From positions 31,980,905-32,044,904 of the forward strand of contig JASFXZ010000005.1 of assembly GCA_032209605.1 (NCBI GenBank): DNA of 64,000 bases. The letters are read 5' to 3'. A program made the position numbers and the translations under genes. How positions within the stretch are numbered: position 1 is the stretch's first letter; each line of letters opens with the position of its first letter. Below the pieces are notes generated by a model. That model did no database searches. It worked only from the letters and a program-made list of their open reading frames with translations, and was not told the origin of the DNA. Positions 11,389 through 28,000 of the stretch are shown here, in pieces. The DNA comes from Mactromeris polynyma (taxonomy: Eukaryota; Mollusca; Bivalvia; Venerida; Mactridae).

Positions 11389-12170
11389 GCTTTCTCAAAG
11401 CTGTTAGGTCATACAGTCAACATTTTCAAAGCTGTTTAATCATACAGACAACATTTCTCAAAGCTGTTTGATCATACAGACAACATTTCTCAAAGCTGTT
11501 TGGTCATACAGTCAACATTTCTCAAAGCTGTTTGGTCATACAGACAACATTTCTCAAAGCTGTTTGGTCATACAGTCAACATTTCTCAAAGCTGTTTGGT
11601 CATACAGTCAACATTTCTCAAAGCTGTTTGGTCATACAGTCAACATTTCTCAAAGCTGTTTGGTCATACAGTCAACATTTCTCAAAGCTGTTTGGTCATA
11701 CAGACAACATTTCTCAAAGCTGTTTGGTCATACAGTCAACATTTCTCAAAGCTGTTTGGTCATACAGACAACATTTCTCAAAGCTGTTTGGTGATACAGA
11801 CAACATTTCTCAAAGCTGTTTGGTCATACAGACAACATTTCTCAAAGCTGTTTGGTCATACAGACAACATTTCTCAAAGCTGTTTGATCATACAGACAAC
11901 ATTTCTCAAAGCTGTTTGGTCATACAGTCAACATTTCTCAAAGCTGTTTGGTCATACAGACAACATTTCTCAAAGCTGTTTGGTCATACAGTCAACATTT
12001 CTCAAAGCTGTTTGGTCATACAGACAACATTTCTCAAAGCTGTTTGGTCATACAGTCAACATTTCTCAAAGCTGTTTGGTCATACAGACAACATTTCTCA
12101 AAGCTGTTTGATCATACAGTCAACATTTCTCGAAGCTGTTTGGTCATACAGACAACATTTCTCAAAGCTC
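11389..12170. repeat. 32-bp minisatellite, ~24 copies
   Basis: About 24 units of 32 bp starting CATACAGACAACATTTCTCA. The main variation is CAGACAAC versus CAGTCAAC. It abuts the 19-bp array with no unique spacer; the junction reads AAAGAGACAGCTTTCTCAAA, blending the two motifs. Open frames across it are again a consequence of a unit lacking stops. Confidence 0.97.
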
Positions 12171-12828
12171 AGTTTTCATCAGACAGGCAACATCTCCCAA
12201 AGGTGAACCTTTAACTGAGAACTGGATAATTCAGCTCAAATATAACATTGTTAGGTCTTGTTAGCATACACTTTACATGCCTTCATTAGGTCAGTCCAAA
12301 GCTTTTGTAGGATCAGTCTTACTGTTTGTCCTCTCTGATTCTCCTAGTTATTCCTAATTGTTGACCAGGCCATTCCTTGCACCTCTGTTCCCTAAAGTAT
12401 GTACCATTTAACCTTCTCAAGTGCTTTATGTTTTATGGATTGTTGTTTTCCCGGGCTTCTCAGTGGGGAGGCACTGTCTTATGCATGTGGCAACACTGTA
12501 GCAACTTATTCTCTCTCTTTTAACAATACTGTTAAAGTTGTTGACATGTTGTTGCTCTAGAGAGGTTAAATTTGGCAGTAAATATTTACTATGCGAAATT
12601 TGATAATGTTGTTGAAGAAAGGGTGCTGCTCAAGATGGGGTCACTATGGAGAGGTCGCACTGTACTTCCCATGTTTGATTATTCATTTATTTCTCCAGCT
12701 AGCTTCTCAAGTTTCATTTGATATTCAACAAAAATTTGGAATGAATGAAACTTGTAGATCACCATGGCGTTGTATATTTTACAAACAACACAAAATTATT
12801 TCACTCATTTTATTCATTAACCTTTTAA
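12171..12828. other. Region downstream of the C1orf53-like stop
   Basis: Should hold the 3' untranslated region of the minus-strand C1orf53-like gene. On the minus strand AATAAA occurs at 12814-12809 (very close to the stop) and at 12691-12686 (more plausible as a poly(A) signal). Nothing else can be supported. Confidence 0.4.
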
Positions 12829-16205
<3,377 letters not shown>

Positions 16206-17100
16206 TTTAAATATTTCACTGTCTCAACTTCCTCAAGATAGTTCCTTCATTGAATTCCTGAATGATTGAAGATTAATTGTACATGTACATGTACTTCTTA
16301 ATGTGCACAATCATCTAAATCTGAAATAAGAAATGTTAACTTAGTAGCTTAATGAAACAGTCAATCTGTGTGCTTTCAATGAAACACACAACACAAGTCT
16401 TAATATAAAACATATTATTTTAACCAAAATTAATTTGCTCTTTAATTTCATGCAATATAAAACATTCATTTTAAGAGCAAATTTGTAAAAACGCACTATC
16501 CAACTAGATTGTTTTAGCAAGGAAAAACATAAGACTGTAATTTTCTAATGTTGATAGATCTATACATGAAATGTCACTCATGTTGAATTAGAAAGAAGAA
16601 AAAATGGAAGTAGATATTAATAGACCATATTCTTTGTTACATATTGGATGGTTCTTTATTTATTGTGAAATGGATTTCCAAATGTATGGGTAGATACTGG
16701 GTGTGTGTCTTCAGTGAGTGTATGCTTTATACCCTAGTATGTTAAATTGTTCTGTTCAGACAGAATTAGCTCCCCTATTAAACTTAATAAGGGCTGTCAG
16801 ACAGTTGTGAATAGAACCTGTACTTTAATTTAAACTTACACCATATTTACACTGTGGACTTAGTAAAAATATTGGCACAGAAATAAAACCAGCATGTGAA
16901 AGCGTAACTATCATAGTTAGTATGCAAAACTAAAATATAACTTTGACCTTAATGGGGATATAGGAATTTTAATTTTTACAACTGTAGCTGTATTAAAAAA
17001 GCTACAACATACCAGAACATGTCACCGGTGGGCAAGTTTTTCTTATAAAATCATCTCAGCCAAGGTGTCCAGCAGTATACATCCAAAATAAATCAAGGGG
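16206..17100. other. Upstream of the C1orf53-like gene, no gene seen
   Basis: AT-rich with ACATGTACATGTAC at about 16280. The promoter of the C1orf53-like gene should lie here, but no element can be assigned. Confidence 0.4.
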
Positions 17101-17112
17101 AAAGTGTGTCTG

Positions 17113-17289
17113 ATGTACGACTTCAACCCACCACCCCTTAAACACTATTATAGCAATCTACTAGCTACAGAAGGGCCTATGATCAGCGACGATAGAATAA
17201 TTATTGCGATTGGCACCTTCATGTTTGGCAAGTTGATTTACTATTTGGGGATGTATCGGAAAATTATGAATAAAAACTTGAAACTTTAG
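17113..17289 (+). CDS. Candidate small single-pass membrane protein
   Basis: A 58-codon frame from ATG at 17113 to TAG. It encodes a polar N-terminus (MYDFNPPPLKHYYSNLL), then a hydrophobic segment of about 20-25 residues (RIIIAIGTFMFGKLIYYLGM) and a basic tail. The composition, including a higher GC content than the flanks, suggests possible coding. The layout resembles small subunits of mitochondrial inner-membrane complexes, but I cannot name a family. It is divergent from the C1orf53-like gene, about 0.9 kb from its start. It could equally be a chance ORF or one exon of a longer gene. Confidence 0.28.
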   Translation: MYDFNPPPLKHYYSNLLATEGPMISDDRIIIAIGTFMFGKLIYYLGMYRKIMNKNLKL

Positions 17290-17638
17290 TGTAAATATGA
17301 AATAGTGTAATATCTTGAAAGATGTAAAAATTATGAAAATTAAGTTTGAAGTATTTCCCTTTATTGTCAAGTTACTAGTCAGATTCGTTTGAATGTTTAA
17401 AAAGCAAGTTACACCATGTATTTTGCCTGCTGTGCTCCAAACCAAAGTACACAACCGATTGTCCAATTATGTGACTTTTTTGTCAATTAATCACATCAAT
17501 AAGGTTATCCAATTATTGATTCCAATTAATTGATTGGCAAATAAGACCGATTTGCCTCCCACAACTACCAACTGACCTAACCATGCAGTTGTCTACTCCC
17601 CCGCACCACTTCACATCAGTGACATCTATTGTTGAGAA

Positions 17639-18462
17639 GGCTGCAGGACAACTCAACCCCTGAACAATTTGACCCCTGAACAATTCGACCCCATACCTAT
17701 TTGACCCCTAAGTCAACTCGACCCTCGTCAATTCGACCCCTAATTCTGCTAAGTCAATTCGACCCCTCTGTACTGTTAGACGATCGAGTGTAAAAGATGA
17801 TTTCCTCAAAATAAGTTATAAGAATTATTTTGTGTAGCCTTGTTTTAATGGATAAATGTACCACATGTAATTGCCTTTGTCTGGCCCGATTGGGTTATGT
17901 TTGGTTCATTTATCCATTGTTCTTCCTTGGAGGTGTTAATTTCTTCTTTTATAATTGTGTGTAATTGTCCTAACATTTTAAGACTGAATCTCAGAATTAG
18001 ACTTAGAAATTTTAGAACTTAACAAAAGTGTAGAGCGAGTAACAAGAACATTTGGATAAATTTAATTTAATTTAAAAGTAAAGTTGTCAAGTTATTATTT
18101 TTAATAAATAATTTAATACATACATGTAAAACACCATTATTTCGAATTTATAATACATTACGTCATATTCTGTGTTTATAAATCATGATTTTTTATTAAA
18201 ATTTCATAATACATGTATACATAATAATTCAAATATTTTCATAGCATCTGAGTGGTCGAGATGACTTGCTGAATAATAGGAAATATTTTCATAGCATCTG
18301 AGGGGTTGAATTGACTTGCCGAATAATCGGAAAATAGGGGTCGAACTGTTCAGGGGTCGAGTTGACTTGGTTTAATAGCGGGGGTAGAATTGTTCAGGGG
18401 TCGAGATGACTTGGCTTAATAGTGGGGGTCGAATTGTTCAGGGGTTGAGTTGTCCCGATACC
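17639..18462. mobile_element. 824-bp foldback-type element with 8-bp target duplication
   Basis: Both ends carry inverted copies of GGACAACTCAACCCCTGAAC. The termini contain further iterations of AATTCGACCCCT on the left and AGGGGTCGAATTGTTC on the right. The element is flanked by perfect 8-bp direct repeats GTTGAGAA (17631-17638 and 18463-18470). An 8-bp duplication fits hAT-like or foldback transposition. The AT-rich middle shows no transposase, so it is non-autonomous. Confidence 0.88.
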
Positions 18463-18470
18463 GTTGAGAA

Positions 18471-19054
18471 TACCCCAACTCAAAAAGAGTTAATGATTAA
18501 ATGAAATGTTAGAGGTAGAAAATTGGCATTCATTATTGTTAATAAGAACACTGAGAACATCTTAGTGTAACAAACATTAAGTGACATTCGTTATTAAAGG
18601 AAACCAAAGAAATATTAAACCACAACTCCTAAATAATGTCGCGAAAACATATTACATTTCCAAATTAACGGAAATAAACCAAAACAACAACATTATTTAG
18701 ATATCCATTGATTGGTGGATAGAAATTATCGATTATTTCTAATAATATGATATTGGAATAAGTTAAAATAAATGGGACAATCAATAAAATCGTAAGACAA
18801 ATAAATTGCCTACATAACCGGAAGTTTACATCTGACTTTGACCTTAAACTCAGTCGGGTTATCAAATTCATTTTCTTGCAACATGGTCGTTGTTTCTACT
18901 CGAAATTAATTAAAATTCGAAGATCAGTCGATAATGGATGAAATCAGACACTTCCCACTTGTATGAATAATCGAGATATAAGTTGATTTCTTTCTTTGAA
19001 GAAGTTTGGATTTGTTTATTGAGCGATATGCTTTAGGAAAGTGACGTGTTTACA
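18471..19054 (+). promoter_or_regulatory. Presumed 5' region of DENND1
   Basis: Promoter and 5' untranslated sequence of the DENND1 gene are expected here because the first coding exon starts at 19055. No TATA box or initiator can be assigned, and additional upstream non-coding exons cannot be excluded. Confidence 0.35.
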
Positions 19055-19068
19055 ATGTCTAGATTAAG
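19055..19068 (+). CDS. DENND1: DENND1 exon 1 (start codon)
   Basis: ATGTCTAGATTAAG followed by donor GTATAT encodes MSRL plus two bases of Arg. Joined to exon 2 it gives MSRLRENPERLFEVFLEV, which parallels the vertebrate DENND1 N-terminus (MGSRIKQNPETTFEVYVEV-like). Very short, but the phase fits exactly. Confidence 0.82.
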
Positions 19069-22000
19069 GTATATTATATTTTCAGACCATTTTTATGATT
19101 TCACTGTGTATTTCTAGGAACGAAGATCTTGGACTATGTCAGTATGTGTATCATTTCATGTCATTTAGTGTGTATTCTGTACTGTGTGGTCGTTTTGAAG
19201 CTAGGCTTGTTTTGTTTGTAGACTCTATATAAATCTTCTCACTTCCTGGATTAGATTGTTGAACTCATAGTCATACCTTGTTAAGTCTTAGTATTTTTAC
19301 CAAAGAAATCTTGCCTAGGAGTAGTAGGACGTTTAAACTTTTATTTGTAACTAAATGTAGATCTATGAGATCCATCCTTTCGAAAAAAGTAACCTACACC
19401 TTGTTAGGTTTTCTGGCATGTTGTAGTTTTGTTAAAACGGCATCAGATGATCAGATACTGTGTATGTCTTATTTAAGTTTTAACACACCGGACACTCCAC
19501 TGACACTGACCGGGTGTGTGTATCAAGGTTCGCACAGTCTTGAAAAGTCCTTGAATTTGAAGCCTACTCCTTGAAAAATCCGAAAACTCCTTGAAAAGTA
19601 CTTGAATTTTGAAAAATTGAATAAATTTTGGTCAATTGCCATTGATTCCTTCTGCTGTGGATGAAAAACATGTAAAAAAATGACAGCTATTTTTTACCGG
19701 GCCTACCGCCGAATAGGCAATAGTATTGTTATACAGAACGGTATGGTGGTGAACAGGTTTTATGCCCTCTTAAAGTAATTCTTACACTGTGTAATTTTAT
19801 CCGTGCTGCAGTGATGGTCATCTTGGGGCGATCAGGCCAAAATTAAAAAAGCCTTTGTTTGCCCATAAAGATTTATTTAACAAAGCAAAGTCCTAACAGG
19901 TGATTGTAAGCTTTGAACTGTTTTGGAAATGTTCCTGAATTGATGTTTGGCTTTGTTGAATAAATCTTTAAATTAATCATGCCGGCAAAAAATTCCAAAT
20001 TCAGCAAATCCCTGCATTCTGATTGGCTAATCAGAGGCGTTCACACATATGCATGAACACCCAAATTCCATTGATCACTGACTCTTTTTGACCTTATTCT
20101 AAAGTAAACAATATGATGAACAAGTTGGGTACAATATTTTCTCCAGCAACATTCTTCTGCTGTGTAGGTGTCATTCTGAATAAACTTCGAATATAATTAT
20201 TTTTTTTAACTTAAACTTTAAGTTAAAAAAAATAATTAAAAGTTAAAGTTAAAGACTTGAAAACAATATACCAGTAGTTAAACTTACTGCTTCTATTGAA
20301 ATTTACTGAACTGAAATAATACTAAGGATATTATACCAGGTATGTTCTAAAGTAACATGCTTTCTAATTCCTTAGGTTCTAATGCTGTATTATAAATGCA
20401 AGGTGAAGAGTTATAGGACCTGTACAAACGTTGACGACACAATATCTACATGTAGCTAACAAGTCTAGTTTAATACTTTATACAAACAAACATGAGTGAT
20501 TCATAAATTAAAACATTTTTTCTATTGTATGTAATGTTCATCCTCAGTTTTGCTTTGACATGGTTAAATATTGGCCTATATTGTGTTCCTACTCCGCACT
20601 AGACTACTCCATACATTGCACTGATTTACTTTGCTCTACTTTGGTCAGGGCTTTCCATTTACCATAAAAGTACAAAAATCAGTACTTGCCCCAAAAGTGC
20701 TGTGTTTTCAAGACCATTTCAAGCACCTTCATCTTATAATAAAATGACATTTCTTTGTTTCCATATTGGGGGTGAGAATTGTCCATCCCTTACTTTCAAT
20801 CCACTATTAAGGCCAATACATACACAAATTGAGCAATGTATGCAGAGCTCTCACTAGACTTCATAAGACTTAAAGTTCAGGGTCAAAAATGACCCTTGCT
20901 GATAAAATTTCAAAGAATTAATAATACTTCCTGTTACCTTCAATATAAATTTGACCTGGTTTTCAAAAGTCATAGCTCAATTTTGCAAATTTCCTGAGTC
21001 AAAATGCCTTTTCAGGAGTCAAATGAAAGCCCTGGTATATAGCATCACATGTCTGACTTGTCAACAAGATTATTGTCTTGACTTTCCCAGCAGTAATGAT
21101 ATGTATTGTAGTTTCTGGCTCCAGTGTAATCATTAATCTTTGTATGTTTATTTTTTCAGAGAGAACCCAGAGAGACTGTTTGAAGTATTTCTGGAGGTTG
21201 GAAAACCATTGTCGGAAAATGAAGGTATGTAATCTGTCCGTGGTCAAGTTACGATATGTGTGAAAAGATAAGTTAAGTCATGTTTGACAATAGATCTGTA
21301 GATTTTTGTGACTGTGTAGATTTTAATGAGACCTCTCAGGGTGAAAATAAAAAAACGGTGTAAGTCACTAAGTGACAAATGGAAATTTTAACTTAACTGG
21401 TGTCGGGCAACTTACTTGAATTTACAGTCCAGTCTTGTAACACTTGCATTCTTTTCTGCAGAATTTAATTTTCAACACAAATCCAGTGGGAGCCAATCCA
21501 GGGGTTCCAGGGCTGAATATCCAGGGTAATTTTGGACCAGATTTTAGTATTTTATTGCAAAATATCTATAATTTAGAGAAAAGTTGACTGAGAATCCTGA
21601 GGGTCAATATGTGACTTTTAGGAAATTCCAGGGTTCAAAGGGTCAACTCGAGGGTAAAATGGAACCCTTGCAATCTGCACATTAATTCACGGATCAAATT
21701 CAGTACAATGACATATTCAGTACACTGACAAATATCCAGGGAACAAACATGGTTATTATATAATACTATGAGAGTTTTCTGTATGTATTAACTCCAGATA
21801 TGAACATGTAACAATCATTGATGTGATATTTTACTACAAGTTCTAGTAACTGAAATATTTCAGGCCAACAAATGAATACACAATCAGGGGTGTAGCCAAC
21901 CCTAAATGATTGGGGGTGCACATTTATTGTCTGAATATGACTTTATTTATTATTTAAATAAATAAATTCAATTTTTATGAGTCGGTTGTGTAACTGGAAA

Positions 22001-25000
22001 CAAACAATTTTAAGGATGGCTATATTGAACTTTTTCTATTATTTGGCAAAATGGGGTGCTACCGTGGAAACTATGAAATTTATCAACATGCCTTTTTCAT
22101 AGCGTGTATATAAACATAGTGCATGATAATGTTTAATTTGTGAATCAATAATCATCATTATTTGTCATCTACGGCTTATCTAAAGTCTCCAGCTTATCAT
22201 ATATAACATATATTGATATTTTCTCACAGTTATCCACTTGTTCTCCCATTAGGGTGAAGTTTGTGTTTATTTACGGACATAAACTGTCATATTGTCACAG
22301 TTTTCTCAGAAAAACATCAATATTTGTTCACAAACAAGGTGATAAGGGAATAGTAAATGATTTCCTGGTTAACAGCAACAAGTGTTCAGTCTGATTACTG
22401 ATGTTATATGATAGATAGAAAGATACGTTTATTCAGAAAAAGGCAATGAGCCCATCATTCCACATGAATAAATACAATACATGATACACATGTACATGAT
22501 GTATTATAAGCGTACATTTAAAATTTAAACTTTTATTATTTTACTTTGCTTATTATGAGTTATTACTACTTTTTATCACTGTGTTGTTTTTGTTTTTCAT
22601 TAACCTTCATTGGGTTAATAACTGTGATAGGACAGAAATTGAATAAGAATTATATAAAAAAATCTTCACACTCAAGGATCCTTGATCCTCTGTTATAGGG
22701 GCCGAATATTGTCTGAAATAATTTAATATAAGTAAGTATATATGTATACTAAGGTTCAGTTCTGCTATGACATATATCTGTGTGTTGTTGATTGTTGGTC
22801 AGACATATATTCCTAAGGGTCCTTTGTCCATTGTCCACCATTGACAATGTTAGATAACAGCTATGTAAATATTGATTTGACTGTTAGTTAAGGTGTCATT
22901 GTGACATAATATTTGCTCACAGCTAAGTTTAATGCTTTCTAAATGTATTGTTAAGCATTTTAATACCATTTATTTTCCGGTCTGCCAAAATATGTAGTAT
23001 ATAATATAATATTCAATCTTTATTTCAATCTCATCAGTGTACATATCACATACATATACAATTATACATACATGTAGTATGTTTGGATCAATGAACTGTA
23101 AATACTGCTGTAAATACAAACAAACATTGTAATAAATGAACCAATCTTTACAGGAAAAACATGTACGGGTATTTCATCCTCCATTATAAGCATGGCTTGT
23201 ATTACGGTGATTATTATTTGCTATAGTATAGGTCATCAATGCTGAATCTCAAGATTTTACCATTTTATTCCCAAATCACATATAATTTCAAGAAAATTGA
23301 CCCTTTTAGCTAGAATCCTTAGGATTAAAATGTTGCTTATTGGAAATTGCCAGGGTTAAAGGGTCCCCTGAATATGGTTTAATTCATGCAAAATGTATTT
23401 TCATCTCATGTTGAATAATACATGTATTCTTGTTATTTTGATGTACCAGTTTAATGTAAATAATGATTGGGAAAATATCTAGTGCAGGTGGTGTTTATGT
23501 ATATTACTGTATTTCTATTAGTGCCTCAAGATAGTATGGTAGCCAGATATTGGCTTTTAGAATAACAATGTGGCTACTAAAATTTGCCAAAGTTCTCCCA
23601 AAATAGCCAATGGTACTATAAAATTGACCAAGTTTATCAAGTTAATAGCTTATTTGTCTAATCTTGCAGCCAACGTTTAAAGACTAGCCCCAGCTTAAAA
23701 TGGCATAATTTTTGATGCATAAGACTAAGAGTTACGATTTGTAATTGAGAGACTTTGCTGTTTTTGTGTGCACATGACAGGGATGTTAATTTGTCACTAG
23801 AAACTAATGACAAGGAAGCTCATAGTTCAATGTGGTTAAAATTTATACCTGTCTTCTGTTAAGTCCTAATACGTTTGTTTTTACTGGTTACGGGATGGGT
23901 CGGTGGATATGGGGTTTATTTATTTATTTGATATTTTTTACCCTGACAGGTTTAGTTGAAAAAGAAATAAAACTTCTTATGCAGCTTGTATTAATCAGAG
24001 TCACATGCTAGGGTGTATTTTGTGCTTAGGAAATGTTTGAATCTTTCTTTAAACAAAGAACATAGTCTGTGTTTTTTAAAGGCATTTAAAATTTGGGTGG
24101 GGGTAAAAAAATACAGATGTTTGGGGCAGACCAGAGGCAAACCAACTTTTTAGGCCTAATAGTAAATACTGATTGGTGGTATGACCTGATACAAAAGGGA
24201 ATCAATGATAAGCCATTTACAATTTCTCTTCTGAAGACAGACCTTCACAATTATCTTCAAAATACAGTCAACGCTGCTGATTTAAGATTTCCCAGTACTT
24301 ACATTCCAGTAAAATGTGATGCGTTTGTTTATTTCAGACCCGTTTATCTTACAGAAGTATCCCATGGATTATGAAGATGAGGTATGCTTTCTTTTAATAA
24401 GACAACTTTCGCTAACTTCAGTATAAATTTAAATCTTTATCATAAGTTGGATGTTACCATGACTTGCCAACATGAATTCCTCGAGACCTGTATAAATGCA
24501 TACTCGTCTAACGCTATACCCCAGAAAAGGAGAAGTGTATGTGTACTTAACTGATTAATCAACATTTTTGCAACTGAAGTGAATACTGTCTTCTGATGTT
24601 ATCAATTGTCTGGACAAAGTCTGGAACAAATGTGTCAATCCTTGATAAATTGCCTGTTTGTGGTTTCTCAACTGATAGGCTAAAATTTGCCACATAAAAC
24701 TACAGTATGGCTTGAAATTAATCAACATTGGTTTACAACAATCATTGAGAATTCATTTTCTTGAATGTATTTTTGTCAATAATCTAATTACTGCCTTGAC
24801 TGAACATTGGAGATGATATGAAGGTAAGTGATTGAGCAGACAATCTTCCATGTTAAAATTGTAACAGTATTATCTCTATGCATAGAAAGTCATGATTGTG
24901 TATTGTACTGATAGCAGTAAATGAATCATTTAATTTTTCTTGGCATGAAATGTCTGGGGCTTTCTGAACAAGATTTCTTTAATTTCCGGCATTGTGATGA

Positions 25001-28000
25001 GTAACATTGTGAATGCAAAATTTATCTTGTAATCACGGGGAGGCATAGTGGTGTAGACAGAGCAGTTGAATGTTGATTTGAATACAGTGGGTTAGACTTC
25101 CCCCTTCTGACGAGATTCTACCATGGTATACATGTTCCCTGAATGAGGCCCGGGTACTGGCTTGAACTCCAGTACTTAGTGATAGTATAATTTGTTAGAC
25201 CTTGTGTCACATATCAGTCGAACATGAGAATAAACTACAGTACTCAACATTTATCTGAATTATGTACCAGAAACCTTAATGAACATTTGTATGGCCTTAC
25301 TATTGTTCCATTCTTTATAAAGCCTGCTTGGTTAGCTCAGTTGGTAGAGCACTAGACTGTCACCCTGCAGATCCAGGTTCAATTCCCGGGTTTGGCAGAT
25401 TTGAAGAATGTGTCAGTTGGTTTCAGAATAGCAAATTACTACTGGTTGATAATTAATTCCAGGAAATTGAGTAGGTCAACTGGCTGCTGTATACGATCTA
25501 AAAATGGTTGAGAAATGGCGTAAAACCAGATGAAAATGAAAAAGTCTATTCGTTTAGTATTTAACTTTCTATCTTGACATCTTACACATTTATATTTAAG
25601 AATTTATACATGTCTAACATAAGTTTGATATTACAGGAAGTGCTTAAATCGGTTCCTAAATTTGCATTCCCATGTGACACAGAAAGGTATACGTAAGTTG
25701 TCATGTTTGCCTTGGGACTGGCTTATCTGTCTTCTGTATTAACCCATGTCTTAATGTGCGTATTCTAGACCCTACAAAAATGCTGTATAAAAAGTTGATC
25801 TGTTCTATGTGGACTTCCACAGGACCTGATCTCGAGAGGCCTGGGACGAATAAAAGTTAATAAGGATCAGCACAAAAATATTTTGTTGTTTAAATGAAAT
25901 ATTTGAGATTTGACCTTATTGTCAGGTGTGAGGTCATGCGATAGAGTGACTGACTCCTGATCTGAAGGTCATGATTTCCAGCCCTGCGTTGAGCTGATTC
26001 CGATCACCGACTTTACAATATTTGAAGTGAGTACTGGTTGATAACCCAGGTAGTGATTATCAGGAGTAATAAGTATCAGTTGGAAGATTTTGTATCACAA
26101 TGGATGTAAATTTAATTGGTTTAAAGTGAAATTACTTGATTTGACCATTTCTGACAATCTGCTTAAAAATGGATGTCACACACTGTTTTATGACTGAATG
26201 TCAAGATTTTTCGCCTTTTTGCTGACCACTTTACATTATTCAACTGGCACATGGTCTTCACTATATGTCTGTCTTTTTTTTGTCTGATTGTAGTAAATTG
26301 TTGTCAGTAAAGCGGTTGTGCCATATTTTTTGCTTAAGTTCATATTTTTGTCCATTCTACCAATTTCACAAGATAGTGCCTCATGCTAGCTTTGCTTGGA
26401 ACTTGCTTGGAACAATTGTTCATTTGATATTGTACAAGTAAGAATTCGGATGTTGCAATACAGTATGGGAATTGTGATTTTACTGAAGATAGAACGTCTG
26501 ATTTTTTCCAGTCATTACAATCATGTAGTGACATTATTTAGCACGTCTTTTTCATACAACGTGGAGAACTTCAGAAGGTTTCAGTTGCCATTTAATTGAT
26601 CTACTCGTCATTGCTAATGAATATGGGTTTTTCCCTCTAACCCTGGGGTACCAACAACAATAAAATGTTAAAATCTGACCGAACTTTAATGGATCTAAAA
26701 TCAAACTTTGTTTGTTCCCCCCCCTCATTTTTTTATGAATTCTGGATATCATATTATATGCAAGTATCAGGGAAAGTTCGAAGGGTCAACTGACCATTGT
26801 ACTTTAATGAAATGCTGTCGTAAAACAATATTCAATGGAATGAGTTAATTGACAGGACATCTTGTACAGGTCGTTCTAGTTAATTGGGTCTAGAATAAAC
26901 ACATTATATTATCAATTTGCAATATATATTGAATTTCTGTAGATACTGTACTATATCAGTCTGGTTTGCAGTGTACATTTATATACCTGCACATACCGGG
27001 GTTGGGTGTGAAACTATGGTAACTGGGACCTTACCAATACTGAGTTACCATAGTTTCGCCCCAACCCATCATATACCTCGAGTGACTCAGTGCTCCTGTA
27101 TTTATACAATAGAACACTATGTTTGAAGATTGCTACATAGTATATTATACTGTTTTCTGAAATGTAACCAGAGCTAAAGTATATTATACTGTTTTCTGAA
27201 ATGTAACCAGATTTAGCTCTATATGAATCATGATAGATGTATCACTGTGGCCTCTTGTCTATGGAAATGTACAGAGTTTATGGCATTTAGTGCCGATTTT
27301 TTTCAAAAACAATCAATGTAGTGTGTTTAGAAAACTTTTTTTATTTGTAATGATATTATACTTATATAAAATAGCGATGTAACCAGTATGAGTGTCAGAT
27401 CATTGAAGTTTCTTGCTGTAATGAGATTTTGCACTGTAATACTACACTCTCTCCAAGCATTTGAGAAAATGGTACTTTCTGAATTTTTGTATGACCTATC
27501 CGTAAGTTTTCTTGAATGTGAGAAGAAACTGTAAAAATATTGACTACAATCGCAGGACAGCAGGAAAGTTCAATGATCTGGTGCTTGTTCTGTCTATATC
27601 ACTAATTTCAATATGTATAATTTCATTAACATAAACCAACAGTCAGTCGTTCATCAATAAATATTTATATTAAATGCTGTACTGTTGTGTAGATGGTGGT
27701 CACGGTGTGTATGCCGATTGCTGCTCATAGTACATATATCATAGATTATGGTAGTGATATAACAATTGTGTGAATAACATCAAGGTGTTTGGGTGTGGTG
27801 TCGGTGTATGTTCTGACGATGCACCGATGGTGGCATTTGTTTTGTCAAGAATTTTTGTTTGACTTTTCTGCGCTAGGAATACATCACTTCTTTCATATTT
27901 ATCAATTACAGAGATTGAGATTTGATGAAACTATAAATCTTCTGTTTGGAAATCTGTATTAATGACATGTTTTTCTTAAGCTGTCTTTATGTATGAAAGT

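Noticed and set aside
10041..11407. Long open frames in several frames on both strands (up to ~170 codons)
   Set aside because: They arise because the 19-bp repeat unit has no stop codon in any frame; the same peptide is read in different phases and no start or splice context supports a gene.
11468..12214. Open frames of up to 224 codons in the 32-bp array
   Set aside because: Repeat-generated, like those of the neighbouring array; the period is not a multiple of three and all frames read the same peptide in turn.
24093..24374. Separate 93-residue protein
   Set aside because: It overlaps DENND1 exon 3 in another frame and the rest lies in intron 2; no family resemblance.
25323..25400. Functional tRNA gene
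   Set aside because: A and B boxes are good but acceptor and anticodon stems are poorly paired and SINE-like sequence follows.
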